Assembly (NCBI GenBank): GCA_903847285.1
Contig: CAINDH010000259.1
Span: forward strand, 1 to 26,587
Length of the DNA: 26,587 bases
Reading direction: 5' to 3'
Source of the DNA: an uncultured Verrucomicrobia subdivision 3 bacterium
Lineage (GTDB): Bacteria; Verrucomicrobiota; Verrucomicrobiae; Limisphaerales; UBA11358
The notes beneath the pieces are model-generated. The model saw only the letters and a list, made by a program, of their open reading frames with translations, made no database searches and had not been told where the DNA came from. Shown here one piece after another: positions 23,438-26,587 of the stretch. A program made the translations under genes and the position numbers. Numbering within the stretch: the stretch's first letter is position 1; each line of letters begins with the position of its first letter.

Positions 23438-25402
23438 ATGAGCAAAATTGTCGGCATAGATCTCGGCACCACGAATTCCCTCGTCGCCACGGTGGATTCG
23501 GGCATTCCGCTGGTCATCGCTGATACCAACGGCTTGCGCCTCACGCCATCCGTCGTGCATTTTGCGGCGGCGGATGCGGCGGCGATAGTTGGCCATGAAG
23601 CGAACCGCGTGCGGCTGGTCAAGCCAGCGGAGACGGTATATTCCGTGAAACGTTTCATGGGGCGGCGCGGCTCGGACATCGCACAGGAAGAAATGCTGGT
23701 GACGTATCCGGTCAAGGCTGACAACAACGGCGCGGTCACCATTCCTATCCACGGCAAAAACTTTTCGCCTGAGGAAATTTCTGCCGAAGTGCTGGCTAAA
23801 CTGAAACGCGATGCAGAAAATTATTTTGGCGAAGCCGTTACGCGCGCAGTCATCACCGTGCCCGCGTATTTCAACGACGCACAGCGCAACGCTACCAAGC
23901 GCGCTGGCGAACTCGCTGGTTTCACTGTCGAGCGCATCGTCAACGAACCAACGGCGGCAGCGCTCGCCTATGGGTTAGACAAGCTCAAGGAAAAATCAAA
24001 AATCGCCGTCTTTGATTTAGGCGGCGGCACGTTTGATCTTTCAATTCTTGAATTGAACGCCGGCGTCTTCCAAGTGCTGGCCACGAATGGCAATACTAGA
24101 CTTGGCGGCGATGACCTGGACAAAAAAATCGTCGATTTCTTGGTGGCGAAAATTGAAGCCGAATTTTCTCACGCAAGGGCGCAAAGAAGCATAGAGGAAG
24201 TTGGAGCGTCGCGCCTTGGCGCCTTGGCGCGCGATGTTTTCGGGTTTTTATCCCGCGTGCGCGAAGTTGCCGAGCGGTCAAAAATTAAACTCTCCACGGA
24301 ATCCGAGGTGGAAATCACGCTGCCATTTTTGACACCGGATTTTTCATTCACCTACACGCTCACGCGTGCCGAACTGGAAAACCTAACGCGTGAAATCATC
24401 GCTCACACACGTCCACATTGCCTGCGTGCGCTGGCAGATGCGAAGCTGGACACGAAAGATTTGGACCAGGTCATACTCGTCGGGGGACAGACGCGGATGC
24501 CGCTAGTGCGGCAATTTGTCGGCGAACTTTTCGGCTGCGCCGATTTTGAAGAGACACGCGGGAGCCTGCGGCTTGGTCAGGATTTTCATAAGGCCAGTGG
24601 CCCGCAATTGAACACCTCACAGAATCCCGACGAGGCGGTGGCGCTCGGCGCAGCGATTCAGGCGGAAATTTTGAGTGGAGGCTTCAAAAATGTTTTGCTG
24701 CTGGATGTCACGCCGCTTTCGCTTGGCCTGGAAACCTTTGGCGGATTGATGAATGTCATCATCCCGCGCAACTCCACGATTCCGGTGAAGGCCGGCGAGT
24801 TGTTCACGACGGCGATGGATCAGCAGCGCGCCATTCTTATCCACGTTCTGCAAGGCGAACGAGAGCGCGCCAAGGACAACTGGAGCCTCGGCAAATTCAC
24901 GCTGGAATTCGAGGCTGCACCTCGCGGTGTCCCGCGCGTGGGTGTGCAATTTGAAATTGATGCGAACGGGATCCTGCACGTTCTCGCCCGCGATACGCGC
25001 ACCGGCAAAGAAAAAGTAGTGGAGATGAAGTCCGCCGTCGATGTGGACGATGCCGCTGTGCAAAAGATGGTGGAAGAATCCGTCGAGCACGCGTTTGACG
25101 ATCTGGCCGCGCGCCGCTGGGTTGAATCCAAGCTGAAAGCGAACGAGGCGCTCGCCGCGACGAAATCGGCGCTGGCCGGTTGCGCGACCGAGTTGGAGGC
25201 AGATTATGTTGAAAAAATTTCCGCCGCCGCGCGGGTCGTTGAGGTCGCGCTCGCTACGGAAGACTCTGCTAGTGGCGCGGGCGATTTGAACCAATTGAAG
25301 TCGTCAGTTGCCGCGTTAGACGAGGTGACAAAGCCGCTGGCGGACTTCCTGATGGACAAGGCCATGGAAGCGATGCTGAGAAAACGCGGATTGATTCATT
25401 GA
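23438..25402 (+). CDS. Hsp70 chaperone (DnaK/HscA-like) with two in-frame insertions
   Basis: This is a 654-residue protein. The nucleotide-binding domain has GIDLGTTNS (6-14), VPAYFNDAQR, NEPTAAALAYG, FDLGGGTFDLS and VGGQTRMP. The substrate-binding domain has LLLDVTPLSLG, HVLQGERERAKDN and FEIDANGILHV. Compared with E. coli DnaK there are about 17 extra residues near 243-260 (within AEFSHARAQRSIEEV... FGFLSRVREVAE) and about 22 extra at about 367-389 (ADFEETRGSLRLGQDFHKAS). The C-terminus is short, ends MLRKRGLIH and lacks the DnaK acidic tail. No grpE or dnaJ is adjacent, so it may be a secondary Hsp70. I chose ATG 23438 because the Hsp70 fold begins there and the extension is repeat sequence. 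Confidence 0.92.
   Translation: MSKIVGIDLGTTNSLVATVDSGIPLVIADTNGLRLTPSVVHFAAADAAAIVGHEANRVRLVKPAETVYSVKRFMGRRGSDIAQEEMLVTYPVKADNNGAVTIPIHGKNFSPEEISAEVLAKLKRDAENYFGEAVTRAVITVPAYFNDAQRNATKRAGELAGFTVERIVNEPTAAALAYGLDKLKEKSKIAVFDLGGGTFDLSILELNAGVFQVLATNGNTRLGGDDLDKKIVDFLVAKIEAEFSHARAQRSIEEVGASRLGALARDVFGFLSRVREVAERSKIKLSTESEVEITLPFLTPDFSFTYTLTRAELENLTREIIAHTRPHCLRALADAKLDTKDLDQVILVGGQTRMPLVRQFVGELFGCADFEETRGSLRLGQDFHKASGPQLNTSQNPDEAVALGAAIQAEILSGGFKNVLLLDVTPLSLGLETFGGLMNVIIPRNSTIPVKAGELFTTAMDQQRAILIHVLQGERERAKDNWSLGKFTLEFEAAPRGVPRVGVQFEIDANGILHVLARDTRTGKEKVVEMKSAVDVDDAAVQKMVEESVEHAFDDLAARRWVESKLKANEALAATKSALAGCATELEADYVEKISAAARVVEVALATEDSASGAGDLNQLKSSVAALDEVTKPLADFLMDKAMEAMLRKRGLIH
24166..24239. 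repeat. Repeat-like palindromic insert inside the Hsp70 coding sequence
   Basis: The insert region begins TCTCACGCAAGGGCGCAAAG and ends with GCGCCTTGGCGCCTTGGCGCG. These read as imperfect inverted arms of the ACGCAAAGGCGCAAAG type of intergenic element found in many Verrucomicrobiota and other phyla. It coincides with extra residues absent from standard DnaK and keeps the frame. Confidence 0.5.
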
Positions 25403-25533
25403 CCCCCGCCGCCAGGTGGGCGGTTGACGAGCAGCAGGATGGCAATGACGATGGCAATCATGATAACGCCACACAGAATCGTAAAAAATCTAATCTGTCG
25501 TTGATGTGGTGTAGCCCGCCGTTTATTGCCCAT
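25396..25533 (-). CDS. Small single-span membrane protein (45 residues)
   Basis: The start is ATG 25533 and the stop TGA at 25398-25396. The product has a basic N-terminus (MGNKRRATPHQRQIRF) and one strong hydrophobic helix (FTILCGVIMIAIVIAILLLV, about 17-36). It ends in a short Pro/Gly tail. The N-terminal charge implies N-in, C-out topology. It begins 15 bp after the stop of the DUF554 gene on the same strand and ends against the Hsp70 stop, so it fits exactly into the remaining space. AGG lies just before the start. I do not recognise a family. Codon usage and hydrophobic pattern look genuine, but homologues are needed. Confidence 0.6.
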   Translation of the reverse strand: MGNKRRATPHQRQIRFFTILCGVIMIAIVIAILLLVNRPPGGGGQ

Positions 25534-25548
25534 GCCTATGAGAGTAAG

Positions 25549-26271
25549 TTACCCCAGAAAAAGTTTCAATGCGGGTGCAATAATTATTGCCGGCAAGTAA
25601 CTATTTAGTTCTACCCGGCGGATTTCAAAGATGACAATTGCCACCACGCAGGCCAACAGGCCTGCAGCCAGGTTCACGGAAGCGCTCAGTGAATGACCTT
25701 CCAGCCACGGCAGCGCAACAGAATGCACCCCTAGCGTGATGCCGTTTAGGAATAAAAACAAAGGCAGCGCCGCCAGTGCCGCCGGCCAGCGGAACATTTT
25801 CACGAAACTGGCCATGGCCAGACCGTCCATCACTGCCTTGACCACCAGCAATTGGTAAAACCCCGAAAGACCGTCTGTCACCGCACCAAGAATTCCCAAT
25901 GGCGCGGCGCAAAACAGGATGGTTCCCGCCAAAAACCCGTCAGCGGGCTTGCCGGGGGGATGTTTTTGCGCGGCGGCCAATAACTGTGCCGCAAAGTGGC
26001 CCACGCGGTTAGAAATTTTTTGCAATTGCAGCAGTTTGCCGAGCCAATAGCCAAGAATCACCGCAAGTGCGGTCAGGAAAAGTTGCTTCAACACATCGGT
26101 GAAACTGCCGTGGAGATTTTCTATCACCAGCTTCAGCCCCAAAAAAACCGTGCCCACGCCGATCGCCAGCTTGAAAAAATGTTGCGTGCGGGCGGATAAC
26201 GGAGCGCGGACGGCCAGGCCGAACAGCCCGCCAAGCAGGATGCCGAGGGCGTTGAGAAATGCGCCGATCAC
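25549..26271 (-). CDS. DUF554 family membrane protein (YqgA-like)
   Basis: This 240-residue protein has about seven hydrophobic spans. It opens with the family signature IGAFLNALGILLGGLFGL (2-19), then KLAIGVGTVFLGLKLVIE. GFLAGTILFCAAPLGILGAVTDGLSG is the central conserved loop with the CxAPLGILGA-type motif. KAVMDGLAMASF is also present, and the C-terminal span is LPAIIIAPALKLFLG. Length and order match DUF554/YqgA. The biochemical role is unknown, and transport has been suggested by its helices only. It follows the BatC-like gene by 45 bp and precedes the small membrane ORF by 15 bp, probably in one unit. Confidence 0.9.
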   Translation of the reverse strand: MIGAFLNALGILLGGLFGLAVRAPLSARTQHFFKLAIGVGTVFLGLKLVIENLHGSFTDVLKQLFLTALAVILGYWLGKLLQLQKISNRVGHFAAQLLAAAQKHPPGKPADGFLAGTILFCAAPLGILGAVTDGLSGFYQLLVVKAVMDGLAMASFVKMFRWPAALAALPLFLFLNGITLGVHSVALPWLEGHSLSASVNLAAGLLACVVAIVIFEIRRVELNSYLPAIIIAPALKLFLG

Positions 26272-26316
26272 CGGCAGATTGTGTCGCGGAAACGCCGCGA
26301 AGGAAACGAAGAAAAT

Positions 26317-26587
26317 TCACCAATCCTTGACCGGGCGGGAATTATTGCGTGGCTTCGCGTCCGGCTTGAGTTGCAGCAACTGCTCGTGGCCCTTCTGCGC
26401 GTCGAGCAAACGCTTGGCTTCCTCCGGGGTCATCTCGCCTGGTTTGACTGGTTGCCCCTCAGCCTCCTGCTTGTCTGGTTGGTCGCCTTCTTTCTTTTGT
26501 TCTTCAGGCTTTGGCTGTTCTTTGGCTTTCTGCTCGTCTTCTTTTTTCTGCTCCTCGGGCTTTTTTTGGTCTTCAGAATTTTTCTGC
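26317..26587 (-). CDS. C-terminal tail of a BatC-like (TPR/aerotolerance operon) protein, partial
   Basis: Ninety codons are visible before a TGA at 26319-26317; the gene starts beyond the right edge. The visible part is a Lys/Glu/Gln-rich low-complexity linker built on EEQKK and PEEQKK words. It is followed by a conserved end, MTPEEAKRLLDAQKGHEQLL, and the terminal NNSRPVKDW. The MTPEEAxRLLDA segment is typical of the C-terminus of BatC-like TPR proteins in Bat (VWA/aerotolerance) operons. The TPR domain and partner genes would lie to the right. The identity is therefore probable, not certain. Confidence 0.65.
   Translation of the reverse strand, partial: QKNSEDQKKPEEQKKEDEQKAKEQPKPEEQKKEGDQPDKQEAEGQPVKPGEMTPEEAKRLLDAQKGHEQLLQLKPDAKPRNNSRPVKDW

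Noticed and set aside
24160..24250. Frameshift or pseudogene in the Hsp70 gene
   Set aside because: The frame is continuous on both sides of the insert and all Hsp70 motifs follow, so the gene appears intact.
25403..25440. Rho-independent terminator after the Hsp70 gene (CCGCC...GGCGG)
   Set aside because: The stem is only five pairs with no T-run, and it lies within the small membrane ORF on the other strand.

Overview
The window is a dense, GC-rich bacterial chromosome segment. It carries 21 protein-coding genes or gene ends that I can support and no rRNA, tRNA or CRISPR array. The gene content suggests Verrucomicrobiota, of the Pedosphaera/Limisphaera kind: a secreted glycine-rich protein leading into an immunoglobulin-like repeat, a GYF_2-domain membrane protein, a BatC-like tail, few clear Shine-Dalgarno sites, and dispersed palindromic elements built on CGCGAAA or ACGCAAAG words. 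This placement is inferred from gene style only.

Left edge (1-4545). The 5' end of a secreted glycine-rich gene runs off the left edge. It is separated by a repeat-filled 428-bp gap from a small winged-helix regulator. The gap holds a palindromic element and five copies of a degenerate 42-bp tandem repeat that stops 22 bp before the regulator. A DUF2167 membrane protein and an ABC-F ATPase follow.

Core (4564-12207, minus strand). Four genes appear to form one operon, read from right to left: a PaaK-like adenylate-forming ligase, a GT2 glycosyltransferase fused to DUF2062, a 1281-residue MMPL exporter/acyltransferase/methyltransferase fusion, and a flavin-dependent halogenase-like enzyme. A 144-bp REP-like palindromic element sits between the first two. 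These families recur in aryl-polyene, flexirubin and xanthomonadin type clusters.

Middle (12371-17893). Unlinked-looking genes interrupt the theme: a PilT-family ATPase, a DUF423 protein translationally coupled to a secreted S1/P1-type nuclease or phospholipase, a GYF_2 membrane protein, a membrane-anchored pterin carbinolamine dehydratase fusion, and RsgA.

Second biosynthetic block (17959-23289). An adenylate-forming ligase, an acyl carrier protein, a condensation-domain-like acyltransferase and an FAD oxidoreductase lie on the plus strand. A second halogenase-like paralogue converges on them. No ketosynthase, ketoreductase or dehydratase is present. My reading is that the two blocks together activate an acid, load it on the carrier protein, transfer it to an acceptor, modify it (flavin chemistry, methylation, perhaps halogenation) and export it through MMPL. 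The product is unknown.

Right edge (23438-26587). There is an Hsp70 with two unusual in-frame insertions, one of which looks like a repeat element that has become coding. A 45-residue single-span membrane protein, a DUF554 membrane protein and the tail of a BatC-like gene follow.
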